36,359 bases of DNA from the NCBI GenBank assembly GCA_036677445.1, contig JAVBWI010000021.1, positions 1 through 36,359 of the forward strand, read 5' to 3'. This stretch comes from JAVBWI01 sp036677445. GTDB taxonomy: Bacteria > Bacillota > Clostridia > Christensenellales > CAG-138. How positions within the stretch are numbered: the first letter of the stretch is position 1; each line of letters starts with the position of its first letter. The position numbers were made by a program, and so were the translations under genes. The notes beneath the pieces were generated by a model. That model saw nothing but the letters and a program-made list of their open reading frames with translations, was not told the DNA's origin and did not search any database. Positions 25,816 through 32,820 of the stretch are shown here, piece by piece.

Positions 25816-27510
25816 ATGTATTTACAAAAACTCCAATCCAATATACGGCGCGCCATGGAGGGCGAAGCGACGCTCGTCATCAAAAACGCACGCATCGTTA
25901 ACGTGTTTACATTGGAACTGCTCACCGGTGACATCGCGCTGTGCGATGATACGATACTCGGTGTGGGCGGGAATTACCATGCCGAGCGGGAACTGGATGT
26001 GCATGGCGCATACGTTTGCCCAGGCTTTATCGATTCGCACGTACATATCGAAAGCTCCATGGCCACGCCTGCCAGCTTTGCGCGCACGGTACTGCCGCAC
26101 GGTACCACCGCCGTCATTGCCGACCCGCACGAAATCGCGAACGTCGCGGGCAGCGCGGGCCTTTCCTATATGCTGGAACAATTCGAACACATTCCCCTGC
26201 AGGTGTTGATGATGCTGCCTTCGAGCGTACCCTGCACGCCCTTTGAGCGCAACGGCGCAACGCTGACCGCGCAGGAGCTTGCGCCCTTTGCCGCGCACCC
26301 GCGCGTGCTGGGCCTTGGCGAGGTGATGGATTACCCCTCCGTCACCGCGGGCGAGCCCGGTATGCTCGAAAAGCTGCTGCTGTTTCAGGATGCGCCCATC
26401 GACGGGCACGCGCCGCTCGTGAGCGGGCAGGCGCTGCACGCCTATCGCCTTTCGGGGCCGTCGAGCGACCACGAATGTTCCAATTACGACGAGGTGCTCG
26501 AAAAGCTGCGCGCCGGTATGCACATACAATTGCGCATGGGTTCTGCTGCGCACGGCATAGAGACCATATTGCGCCGCATTGCGTATGAAGACCTGCCCAC
26601 CGACAACATGTCTTTCTGTACGGACGACAAGCATTTGGAAGATATCCGCTGTGACGGGCACATCAGCTACATTCTGCGCCGCGCCGTAAACTGCGGCATC
26701 GGCCCGCTGCAGGCAGTACGCATGGCGACGTGGAACGCCGCGCGCCACTATGGCCTAAAGCACGTGGGTGCAATTGCGCCCGGCTACCGCGCCGATCTTG
26801 TGGTATTGCCGGACCTTGAAACATTCCGCCCGCTGCATGTGATTACCGGCGGAAAGCTGTACGAGGATACGCCGATATACACCCCCGCGCCTTCGCCCGC
26901 CGTTTTAAACAGCGTACACTTAAAGCCCCGCGGGGCGGACGCATTGGCGCTGCCTGTCACGGGGGATATGCCGGTAATTGAACTGATCCCCGGTCAGCTT
27001 GTGACCAAACTGCGCATGCGCGAGGTGCCGCAGTTGAACGGGCTCTTCCAGAGCGGCTGGGGCCTTTGCAAACTGGCGGTACTGGAACGCCATCACGCGA
27101 CAGGACGCATGGGCTTAGGCATACTCAGCGGCCTTGGCGTAACGGACGGCGCCATCGCTTCCACCGTGGCGCACGATTCACACAATCTCATCGTCGCGGG
27201 CGATAACGACGCGGATATGTACCTCGCCATCGATACGCTGGAAAAGAGCGGCGGCGGCTATGTTGTGGTACGAAACGGCGAGGTACGCGCGCTGTTGCCG
27301 CTGCCCGTCGCCGGTATTATGACGGATGCGCCTCTTCACGAGATACTCGCCGCGCAATGCAGGCTGCTCAATGAAGCCACGGCGCTGCGCGTGCAGAATG
27401 AATCCGACCCGTTCATCACGCTCTCTTTCCTTGCTCTGCCCGTCATACCCGAAGGGCGGCTCACGGATCAGGGTGTGTTCCAGGTATCCGCACAGCGGTT
27501 TATTGTATAA
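25816..27510 (+). CDS. ade: Adenine deaminase
   Basis: Amidohydrolase-family adenine deaminase (adenine to hypoxanthine and ammonia), 564 aa, the normal length for the bacterial Ade type. Visible motifs are GFIDSHVHIESSM, ADPHEIANVAG, PSSVPCTPFE, DGHAP and FCTDDKH in the metal-binding core, a composite domain with GAIAPGYRADLVV, and the C-terminal LPVAGIMTD region. AGGTGA precedes ATG 25816. It is transcribed divergently from the hydantoinase-guaD operon, and with guaD it covers deamination of both purine bases. Confidence 0.96.
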   Translation: MYLQKLQSNIRRAMEGEATLVIKNARIVNVFTLELLTGDIALCDDTILGVGGNYHAERELDVHGAYVCPGFIDSHVHIESSMATPASFARTVLPHGTTAVIADPHEIANVAGSAGLSYMLEQFEHIPLQVLMMLPSSVPCTPFERNGATLTAQELAPFAAHPRVLGLGEVMDYPSVTAGEPGMLEKLLLFQDAPIDGHAPLVSGQALHAYRLSGPSSDHECSNYDEVLEKLRAGMHIQLRMGSAAHGIETILRRIAYEDLPTDNMSFCTDDKHLEDIRCDGHISYILRRAVNCGIGPLQAVRMATWNAARHYGLKHVGAIAPGYRADLVVLPDLETFRPLHVITGGKLYEDTPIYTPAPSPAVLNSVHLKPRGADALALPVTGDMPVIELIPGQLVTKLRMREVPQLNGLFQSGWGLCKLAVLERHHATGRMGLGILSGLGVTDGAIASTVAHDSHNLIVAGDNDADMYLAIDTLEKSGGGYVVVRNGEVRALLPLPVAGIMTDAPLHEILAAQCRLLNEATALRVQNESDPFITLSFLALPVIPEGRLTDQGVFQVSAQRFIV

Positions 27511-27586
27511 TGTGAGCGCTGATGCGATACGGGGTTATAGATTTTGCATTACAAGCCGCAAAAAACTGCATGCAAATCGTATAAAA

Positions 27587-27597
27587 CATGTTATACT
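27587..27597 (+). promoter_or_regulatory. Extended -10 promoter upstream of the aminotransferase
   Basis: TGTTATACT (TG at 27589-27590, hexamer 27592-27597) follows the ade stop by about 80 bp. The -35 is weak (CATGCA at 17 bp). Transcription from here gives a leader of about 230 nt. Confidence 0.55.
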
Positions 27598-27613
27598 ATT
27601 GCGTAGCCCCATT

Positions 27614-27801
27614 TTTCGCCGACCTGTTTGGTCGGCGAAAGGTATATGTAGGCGGCAAAACTTTATAGTGGCGCCGCACTTGCGGCAGAATGCCGGTTGT
27701 TTTGCCTTTATGCAGGCGACGGCAGGCTTTCCTGCATAAAATAGGATTGCACTGCTTGGGCGGCACAGATACCAAACGCTACGTCGTGGGAATCCCCCAC
27801 G
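27614..27801 (+). other. Structured 5' leader of the aminotransferase gene
   Basis: The 325-bp ade-aminotransferase gap has no convincing gene. Successive perfect stems are: TTTCGCCGACC/GGTCGGCGAAA (27614-27640), GGCAAAAC (27654-27661) with GTTTTGCC (27699-27706), TTTATGCAGG (27707-27716) with CCTGCATAAA (27731-27740), and CGTGGG/CCCACG (27785-27801). No T run follows the first stem, so it is not a standard terminator. No T-box sequence was seen. It may be a cis-regulatory RNA or a dispersed structured repeat. Confidence 0.5.
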
Positions 27802-27835
27802 CACGCGAATACGACTTAGAGCAGGAGATACATGC

Positions 27836-29116
27836 ATGCGTTACGATTCGTTGTCAAAACAGGAACTGCAAGCCCGTTACCAGGCGGCGCTAAGCACCTA
27901 CGAGGCCTGCAAGGCAAAGGGGCTGAAGCTGGATATGTCGCGCGGGAAGCCCGGCCGCGAACAGCTTGACCTTTCGCTTGAGATGCTGACGAACCTTACC
28001 ACTGCCGAGGATTGCATGGCTGACGGACTGGATGTGCGCAATTACGGCGTGCTGGACGGGCTGCCTTCCTGCAAGCGCCTGTTTGCGGAGCTTCTGGGCG
28101 TCCGCGACGATCAGGTGTTCGTAGGCGGCAACGCCAGCCTGCAGCTGATGTACGATACCATCGCCAAAGCGTATACCCACGGGCTTTTACACAGCCCGGC
28201 GCCCTGGGGCAAGCTCGATAAAGTGAAGTTCCTCTGCCCCGTGCCCGGCTACGACCGGCACTTCGGCGTTTCCGAAAGCTTCGGCATGGAGATGATCTCC
28301 ATCCCCATGAACGCACAAGGCCCGGATATGGACGCCGTGGAGCAGGCCGTTAAGGACCCGGCCGTCAAGGGCATGTGGTGCGTTCCCAAATACAGCAACC
28401 CCGAGGGTATCATTTATTCGGACGCCACCATTGCGCGCATCGCCGCTTTGCGGCCCGCCGCGCCGGACTTTCTGCTGATGTGGGACAACGCCTATTGCGT
28501 ACACGAGTTCGACGGACCGTTCGTGCCTTTTGCGGAAATACTTTCGCTGTGCGAGCAGGCAGGCAGCCCGGATATGGTATTTGAATTCGCCTCCACCAGC
28601 AAGATCACGCTGCCCGGCGCGGGCGTCGCCGTCATGGCGGCAAGCAAGGCGAATATCGACTATATGAAGAAGCTGATGACGCTGCAGACTATCGGCTACG
28701 ATAAGGTCAACCAGCTCCGGCATGTGCGCTTCCTGAAGAACAAGGAAAACGTGCTTGCGCTCATGCAAAAGCATGCCGCCATTATGAAGCCGAAGTTTGA
28801 CGCCGTGCTGCGTGCGCTTAATACGGAAATCGCACCCCTTGGCATTGCGCATTGGAATAGCCCCAAGGGCGGATATTTCATCAGCCTGGATTCCATGCCC
28901 GGCTGCGCCGGGCGTACGCTCGCGCTCTGCCGCGAGGCCGGCGTGGTGATGACCGGCGCCGGTGCGACCCACCCCTACGGGCGCGACCCGCAGGATTGCA
29001 ACATCCGCATTGCGCCCAGCCTGCCGCCGGTCAGCGAGTTGGAACAGGCGATCGAGGTGTTCTGCATCTGCCTGAAACTCGCTACGCTGGAAAAGCTGAT
29101 TGGCGCGCAAGCTTGA
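27836..29116 (+). CDS. aspT: Type Ic aspartate aminotransferase (PLP-dependent)
   Basis: PLP enzyme exchanging amino groups between aspartate and 2-oxoglutarate, 426 aa. It resembles the actinobacterial AspT (type Ic) group along its length: LKLDMSRGKPG near 30-40, DVRNYGVLDG, CPVPGYDRHF, VKGMWCVPKYSNPEG, WDNAY with Asp217 (pyridine-nitrogen ligand), STSKITLPGAG with the Schiff-base Lys256, GYDKVNQLRHVRF, and RIAPSLPPVSELE. AGGAG lies eight bases before ATG 27836. It is followed by a flavoprotein gene after 13 bp and preceded by a structured leader. The symbol is by similarity to the Corynebacterium enzyme. Confidence 0.9.
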   Translation: MRYDSLSKQELQARYQAALSTYEACKAKGLKLDMSRGKPGREQLDLSLEMLTNLTTAEDCMADGLDVRNYGVLDGLPSCKRLFAELLGVRDDQVFVGGNASLQLMYDTIAKAYTHGLLHSPAPWGKLDKVKFLCPVPGYDRHFGVSESFGMEMISIPMNAQGPDMDAVEQAVKDPAVKGMWCVPKYSNPEGIIYSDATIARIAALRPAAPDFLLMWDNAYCVHEFDGPFVPFAEILSLCEQAGSPDMVFEFASTSKITLPGAGVAVMAASKANIDYMKKLMTLQTIGYDKVNQLRHVRFLKNKENVLALMQKHAAIMKPKFDAVLRALNTEIAPLGIAHWNSPKGGYFISLDSMPGCAGRTLALCREAGVVMTGAGATHPYGRDPQDCNIRIAPSLPPVSELEQAIEVFCICLKLATLEKLIGAQA

Positions 29117-29129
29117 CGGAGGTATTGCA

Positions 29130-29612
29130 ATGGCGGCCTATCATATGCGGCGGCAGGAACGCCAAATAACGGATGAAGCCGAGCTTAAAGAAATACTCTC
29201 GCAAGGCAGGTATGCCGTCATCGCCATGTGCAGGGGAGACGAACCTTATATTGTTACGTTGAGCTATGGTTATGACGAAGCGCAAAATGCTTTGTATTTC
29301 CATACCGCACGCGCCGGCTTGAAGATGGATTTTATTGGACATAACCCCAATGTATGCGCGACGATACTTGACGACCGGGGGTATACGCAAAATGCATGCG
29401 CGCACGCATACCGGTCGGTCGTCCTGTTCGGAAAAATAGTGTTGGTCGATGATACCGAACAGAAAAAGCACGGCGTTACGGTCATACTCAACCACCTCGA
29501 AGAAAAGCCAGACACGATCCGGGAACGGGTATTGAAAAGCGATGCCGTTTACAGTACGATTGCCGTATTGAAGCTTGAAATCGCGCAAATGAGCGGAAAA
29601 AAGGGGCAATGA
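29130..29612 (+). CDS. Pyridoxamine 5'-phosphate oxidase-like / NimA-type flavoprotein
   Basis: Split-barrel FMN-binding protein of the PNPOx-like superfamily, 160 aa. The sequence YHMRRQERQITD, GRYAVIAMCRGDEPYIVTLSYGY and YFHTARAGLKMDFIGHNPNVC is typical of the clostridial branch often annotated as 5-nitroimidazole reductase-like (NimA). ATG 29130 has GGAGGT six bases upstream, so the open frame before it (overlapping the aminotransferase end) is not used. The physiological substrate is unknown; drug inactivation should not be assumed. Probably co-transcribed with the aminotransferase, 13 bp upstream. Confidence 0.83.
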   Translation: MAAYHMRRQERQITDEAELKEILSQGRYAVIAMCRGDEPYIVTLSYGYDEAQNALYFHTARAGLKMDFIGHNPNVCATILDDRGYTQNACAHAYRSVVLFGKIVLVDDTEQKKHGVTVILNHLEEKPDTIRERVLKSDAVYSTIAVLKLEIAQMSGKKGQ

Positions 29613-29638
29613 CAGGCAGATCATCAGCTATAACATTA

Positions 29639-29666
29639 CGAAAACCCGCCAATCGGCGGGTTTTCG
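29639..29666. terminator. Bidirectional terminator
   Basis: CGAAAACCCGCC and GGCGGGTTTTCG form a perfect 12-bp stem with loop AATC; A and T tracts at the base give termination signals on both strands. It separates the convergent flavoprotein and sirtuin genes. Confidence 0.9.
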
Positions 29667-29686
29667 TGATGAACAGCGAATCATTT

Positions 29687-30412
29687 CTATACACATTGCG
29701 AAAGCACTTCGCCAATCGGCGCGCGGATAACGACAGTCGCATTTCTATCCATGGACGTACTGCTCTTGTTGATGAGCGCTATCGCATTTCCTCGGAAATA
29801 ATGGATAAGTCCCGCGGCGGGGTATACCACCAGCGACGTACCGCCCACAATCAATAAGTCCGCCTTGCGGATATGGCCAACGGCGGCATGGAGCACTTCT
29901 TCATCCAGCCCCTCGCCGTAGAGCACAACATCCGGTTTAATGGTGCCGCCGCAGGCGCATTTGGGTACGCCGCTTTGCGCGAGAATATCCGCAAGCGTGT
30001 AGTGCTTATGGCAAACCATGCAGCTGTTGCGGTGCACCGAACCATGCAGCTCCAACACGTTTTTGCTCCCCGCAAGCTGATGCAGGCCGTCGATATTTTG
30101 GGTGATGACCGCGGTCAGCTTGCCTTGCCGCTCCAGTGAGGCAAGCGCGCGGTGCGCCGGGTTGGGCTGCGCATCGGGGTAAAGCAGCATATCCCGGTAA
30201 TACTCGTAGAACCGCTCCGTATGCGACAGGAAGAAATCATGACTTAAAAGTGTTTCCGGCGGATAGCCGTAACACTCGATGGCCGCGAATATGCCCTTTT
30301 CGCTGCGGAAATCCGGTATGCCGCTTTCCGTGCTGACGCCCGCGCCGCCTAAAAATGCAATGCGTTTGCTCGTTTGTATCAATTCCCGCAGCCGGACGAT
30401 ATCGGTATCCAC
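29687..30412 (-). CDS. cobB: NAD-dependent protein deacylase, sirtuin family
   Basis: Sir2-family NAD+-dependent lysine deacylase, 241 aa. GAGVSTESGIPDFR (23-36) and TQNIDGLH (104-111) form the NAD site, His123 is the catalytic base, and zinc ligands are Cys131, Cys134, Cys152 and Cys154. GGTSLVVYPAAGL follows. The Tyr/Arg pair that marks class III desuccinylases is not seen, so deacetylase is the better guess. The start is GTG 30412 with AAGGGG eight bases upstream. The upstream gene on the same strand ends 15 bp before, so the two are probably an operon. Confidence 0.95.
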   Translation of the reverse strand: MDTDIVRLRELIQTSKRIAFLGGAGVSTESGIPDFRSEKGIFAAIECYGYPPETLLSHDFFLSHTERFYEYYRDMLLYPDAQPNPAHRALASLERQGKLTAVITQNIDGLHQLAGSKNVLELHGSVHRNSCMVCHKHYTLADILAQSGVPKCACGGTIKPDVVLYGEGLDEEVLHAAVGHIRKADLLIVGGTSLVVYPAAGLIHYFRGNAIALINKSSTSMDRNATVVIRAPIGEVLSQCV

Positions 30413-30427
30413 GTTTACATCCCCTTT

Positions 30428-31456
30428 TCAGCGTCTGAACAGCAGCCGTTCGTCGATGCTCTTGAGATCCGTACTCCCTGTCAGTATCATGGCCTGCTGC
30501 AGCTGCTGCGTGTACGTGTTGATCATCAGCTGTACGCCCTCCGCGCCGCCGCCGAAAGCGCCCCAGCAGAGGGGTCTCCCCACCAGCACGCCCTGTGCGC
30601 CAAGCGCCAGGTATTTGAGCACGTCCACGCCGGAACGCACGGCGCCGTCCGCCAGTATCATCATGCTGCCGCCGACAGCTTTGGCAATGGCGGGCAATAC
30701 TTCCGCCACGCCCGGCACGCCGTCGAGCACGCGGCCGCCGTGGTTGCTGACCACGATGCAGCTCACTCCCGCATCCAAACAGCGCAGCGCATCGTCCGGA
30801 GTCATGATGCCTTTAACAATAAAGGGGCTTTGTGGTACGAAGGCCCTGATCTGTTTGATCTGCTCCATCGCTTTGGGGCCGACGGGGTATCCGATTTTAC
30901 GCAGTACGGTGAGGCCCGCGCCGTCAAGATCCATGCCGAAAGCAACAGCGCCCGCCTCACGGGCCCACTCGAAGCGCGCGCGTACTTTTTCCGGCTCGAT
31001 ATGCGGCTTGCTGATAACCACACCGCGGCCCGCGCTGCGCAATGCTTCACATCCATTCAGGAAAAACTCTTTCTGGCAGGGGTCGCCGATCCAGCCGATG
31101 CTGCCGGCCCGTTCTGTACCGACCATAATTGCGGTTTCGAATTCCAGATCGTCGATGGGCCCGCAATTGGTGTTGGGGCTTGCAACGGGGCCGTTCATGA
31201 TGGGGGTGGACAGGTGCATGCCGAAGAAATCGAAGCCGGTATCCGGCTCTAAACAATCGTGCACGGTGCGCATGTTCAGCTTTATATCGGCAAGCGCCTT
31301 GACGTTTTCCATAAAAGAGGAGCCGGTAAGCGCACCGCCCATGCCGGGTACCTTGCCGGCGCACGCTCTGCCGTCGCAGACGGGGCAGACGTTGCAGAAC
31401 CCCTTCATACGAGTACGGGCTGTTTCTCGAAGTGTTTGCATATCCAAAGTATTCAC
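30428..31456 (-). CDS. FMN-dependent alpha-hydroxy-acid dehydrogenase with N-terminal Cys cluster
   Basis: FMN TIM-barrel enzyme of the lactate/glycolate oxidase family, 342 aa. FMN and substrate motifs are FIVKGIMTPDDA, VSNHGGRVLDG with the catalytic His, and ILADGAVRSGVDVLKYLALGA then VLVGRP. Unusually, the N-terminus has Cys21, Cys24, Cys27 and Cys32 (CNVCPVCDGRAC), a spacing that could bind an iron-sulfur cluster and pass electrons to a carrier other than oxygen. Similar Cys-bearing versions occur in anaerobic Firmicutes. The start is uncertain: GTG 31456 lies only two bases from AAAGG; TTG 31447 or ATG 31441 would space better. All leave the Cys motif intact. The substrate (lactate or another 2-hydroxy acid) is unproven. 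Confidence 0.85.
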   Translation of the reverse strand: MNTLDMQTLRETARTRMKGFCNVCPVCDGRACAGKVPGMGGALTGSSFMENVKALADIKLNMRTVHDCLEPDTGFDFFGMHLSTPIMNGPVASPNTNCGPIDDLEFETAIMVGTERAGSIGWIGDPCQKEFFLNGCEALRSAGRGVVISKPHIEPEKVRARFEWAREAGAVAFGMDLDGAGLTVLRKIGYPVGPKAMEQIKQIRAFVPQSPFIVKGIMTPDDALRCLDAGVSCIVVSNHGGRVLDGVPGVAEVLPAIAKAVGGSMMILADGAVRSGVDVLKYLALGAQGVLVGRPLCWGAFGGGAEGVQLMINTYTQQLQQAMILTGSTDLKSIDERLLFRR

Positions 31457-31482
31457 GACCTTTCCGGTTTATTGCTCCTACA

Positions 31483-31511
31483 AGTATAGTATAAATTGAT
31501 TTACGCAACAA
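31483..31511 (-). promoter_or_regulatory. Promoter of the hydroxy-acid dehydrogenase-sirtuin pair
   Basis: On the minus strand TTGTTG (31506-31511), a 17-bp spacer and TATACT (31483-31488). It lies 27 bp before the GTG. The stretch from here to the tRNA promoter (31512-31674) shows no gene or strong structure. Confidence 0.6.
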
Positions 31512-31674
31512 TGGCCGGTGTGTAAAAAGCGCCGCCCTGCCCAAAATGGATCAAACAAACATATGTGCCGTACAGCGCTAAAAGGCGTGCATGGCGCTTC
31601 AGGTAAAGCCGGAATCCTGCAAAGGCATTCATCCCCAGCTCAAAAAATTGACATTCTAAGCGGGAAATTGAGGG

Positions 31675-31703
31675 TTGACGTATGCGGTATGAAGTGGTAT
31701 TCT
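31675..31703 (+). promoter_or_regulatory. Promoter of the tRNA-Met genes
   Basis: TTGACG (31675-31680), a 17-bp spacer and TATTCT (31698-31703), 27 bp before the first tRNA base; a near-consensus sigma-A promoter in the position expected for a stable-RNA operon. Confidence 0.75.
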
Positions 31704-31730
31704 AATACTTGCCGTTAAGAAACGGCGCGT

Positions 31731-31808
31731 CGCGGGGTGGAGCAGTCTGGTAGCTCATCGGGCTCATAACCCGAAGGTCGTGTGGTTCAAATCCCGCCCC
31801 CGCAACCA
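31731..31808 (+). tRNA. tRNA-fMet (CAT), initiator, with a T-stem bulge
   Basis: The cloverleaf includes an encoded CCA. Initiator hallmarks are an unpaired C1/A72, three G-C pairs at the base of the anticodon stem (TCGGG/CCCGA) and A at position 11. D stem GAGC/GCTC is perfect. The gene is 78 nt, one longer than the usual 77: the T arm reads GTGTGG-TTCAAAT-CCCGC, which pairs only if one T is bulged out. It could be a real variant, a decaying copy or a sequencing error. Confidence 0.88.
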
Positions 31809-31815
31809 TTTTGTT

Positions 31816-31890
31816 GTCACCCCGAAGGGTGACACCGGTAGTCCCGTAGGGGCAACCAAAAATTGATGCGCATGCTGTACAGTATGCGCA
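31816..31890 (+). other. Hairpins in the tRNA spacer
   Basis: GTCACCC-CGAA-GGGTGAC (31816-31833) is a perfect stem. A 24-base near-palindrome at 31867-31890 (arms TGCGCATGCTGT and ACAGTATGCGCA, one G-U) follows. They may help separate the two tRNAs during processing. Confidence 0.55.
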
Positions 31891-31898
31891 TACTCTAT

Positions 31899-31975
31899 GG
31901 CGGCGTAGCTCAGTTGGTCAGAGCACTCGGTTCATACCCGTGGTGTCGTAGGTTCGAATCCCACCGCCGCTACCA
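31899..31975 (+). tRNA. tRNA-Met (CAT), elongator-type, two stem mismatches
   Basis: 77 nt with encoded CCA: acceptor GGCGGCG/CGCCGCT paired throughout (G1-T72 wobble), D arm GCTC/GAGC, anticodon loop TTCATAC. The paired 1-72 position argues for an elongator tRNA. The anticodon stem CTCGG/CCGTG has a T-T mismatch at 28-42, and the T stem GTAGG/CCCAC has an A-C mismatch at 51-63. A CAT tRNA could also be the tRNA-Ile precursor modified by TilS; sequence alone does not exclude this. Confidence 0.85.
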
Positions 31976-32001
31976 TGTAATGACGCAAGTCTTCATACAA
32001 T

Positions 32002-32030
32002 GAAAACCTCCAGAAGTTCTGGAGGTTTTC
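32002..32030 (+). terminator. Terminator of the tRNA operon
   Basis: GAAAACCTCCAG and CTGGAGGTTTTC form a perfect 12-bp stem with loop AAGTT, followed by GCGTTTT, 26 bp after the second tRNA. Confidence 0.9.
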
Positions 32031-32340
32031 GCGTTTTGGGGTTAGGTTAGCCACGCATTTTCATCCTGCTTTGCCTCTGAACACGTTTCTCATTAGTTAT
32101 TTGAACCCACCTGAACGCACCAAAGCTGAACCTATGCCTATTTGGCTGAAGGCGGGTTCAAACCTTATAACGGCTGCTCTGTACAACAATAATTGAGTTT
32201 TTCTTCATGGCCGCAAGCGAACTGTACGTGTCGCCCGTCAAGTTCCATATATTATACCTAAGGATACGTCATTGACCCGCCGCTGATAGCGGGAGGGCAG
32301 TTTCCCGTAAGCCAACGGTCTATAACGCTAAAAATCGTGC
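32031..32340. other. Gene-free stretch between tRNAs and the blaI-like operon
   Basis: About 310 bp without a convincing frame. A 9-bp inverted repeat TTTGAACCC ... GGGTTCAAA spans roughly 32100-32166, with the motif GAAC recurring between its arms. Base composition is more AT-rich than the neighbouring genes. The stretch could be the remnant of an insertion next to the tRNAs, but nothing in it proves this. Confidence 0.35.
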
Positions 32341-32383
32341 TTGACACTACTTTTAGTATGTCCTATAATCTTAGTCATAAGAT
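32341..32383 (+). promoter_or_regulatory. Near-perfect promoter with overlapping operator dyads (blaI-type)
   Basis: Consensus TTGACA (32341-32346), 17-bp spacer, consensus TATAAT (32364-32369). A dyad TACT-TTT-AGTA fills part of the spacer (32348-32358), and a second dyad, ATCTTA-GTCA-TAAGAT (32368-32383), overlaps the end of the -10 and the start site. A consensus promoter needs a repressor, and these dyads are the natural binding sites for the BlaI-like product of the first gene. Confidence 0.8.
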
Positions 32384-32424
32384 GAATCTATTAATCCACA
32401 AAGCACGTACTTAGGAGGAAGGAA

Positions 32425-32820
32425 ATGAAGGAGACGCTTACTGCCGCCGAATGGGTCGTGATGCATGCGCTGTGGGAAAAGTCGCCCATGACGCTTTCGG
32501 AAACTATCGCCCGGATCGGTGACCGCGCAAGCTGGAATTACAAAACCTTTGCGGCTTATCTGGCAATTCTCGAAAAAAAGGGGTTTATATCCGCCGATAA
32601 GCGCGGGCGCGACAAGTTCTACTATCCCATCGTGACAAAGCAGGATTGCATCGACCGCGAGAGCAAGAGCGTCGTGAACAAGATCGAAGCGGGCTCCGTG
32701 AAGCTCATGGTCACCAGCATGGTGCGCGCGGGCAATCTCCCGGCGGAGGAACGGCGCGAGCTTCTTTCCATGCTGGAAAAGATGCTCCACGAGGAGGCGC
32801 GGGATGACAGAGATCGTTAG
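32425..32820 (+). CDS. BlaI/MecI/CopY-family transcriptional repressor
   Basis: Winged-helix repressor, 131 aa, the normal BlaI length. LTAAEWVVMHALWEKSPMTLSETIARI and WNYKTFAAYLAILEKKGFI are the helix-turn-helix, KRGRDKFYYPIV is the wing, and the C-terminal half is the dimerisation helix region. AGGAGG precedes the ATG by six bases. In BlaI/BlaR1 systems the repressor is inactivated by proteolysis after the sensor detects its ligand; here the partner sensor overlaps by 17 bp. It probably represses its own operon through the dyads at 32348-32383. No beta-lactamase or PBP gene is adjacent, so a beta-lactam role should not be assumed. Confidence 0.93.
   Translation: MKETLTAAEWVVMHALWEKSPMTLSETIARIGDRASWNYKTFAAYLAILEKKGFISADKRGRDKFYYPIVTKQDCIDRESKSVVNKIEAGSVKLMVTSMVRAGNLPAEERRELLSMLEKMLHEEARDDRDR

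Noticed and set aside
27614..27640. A terminator after ade
   Set aside because: The 11-bp stem is perfect but no T run follows on either strand, and a promoter-like box precedes it, placing it in the next leader.
27598..27835. A T-box leader for the aminotransferase
   Set aside because: No AGGGTGGNACC-like T-box sequence or terminator was found.
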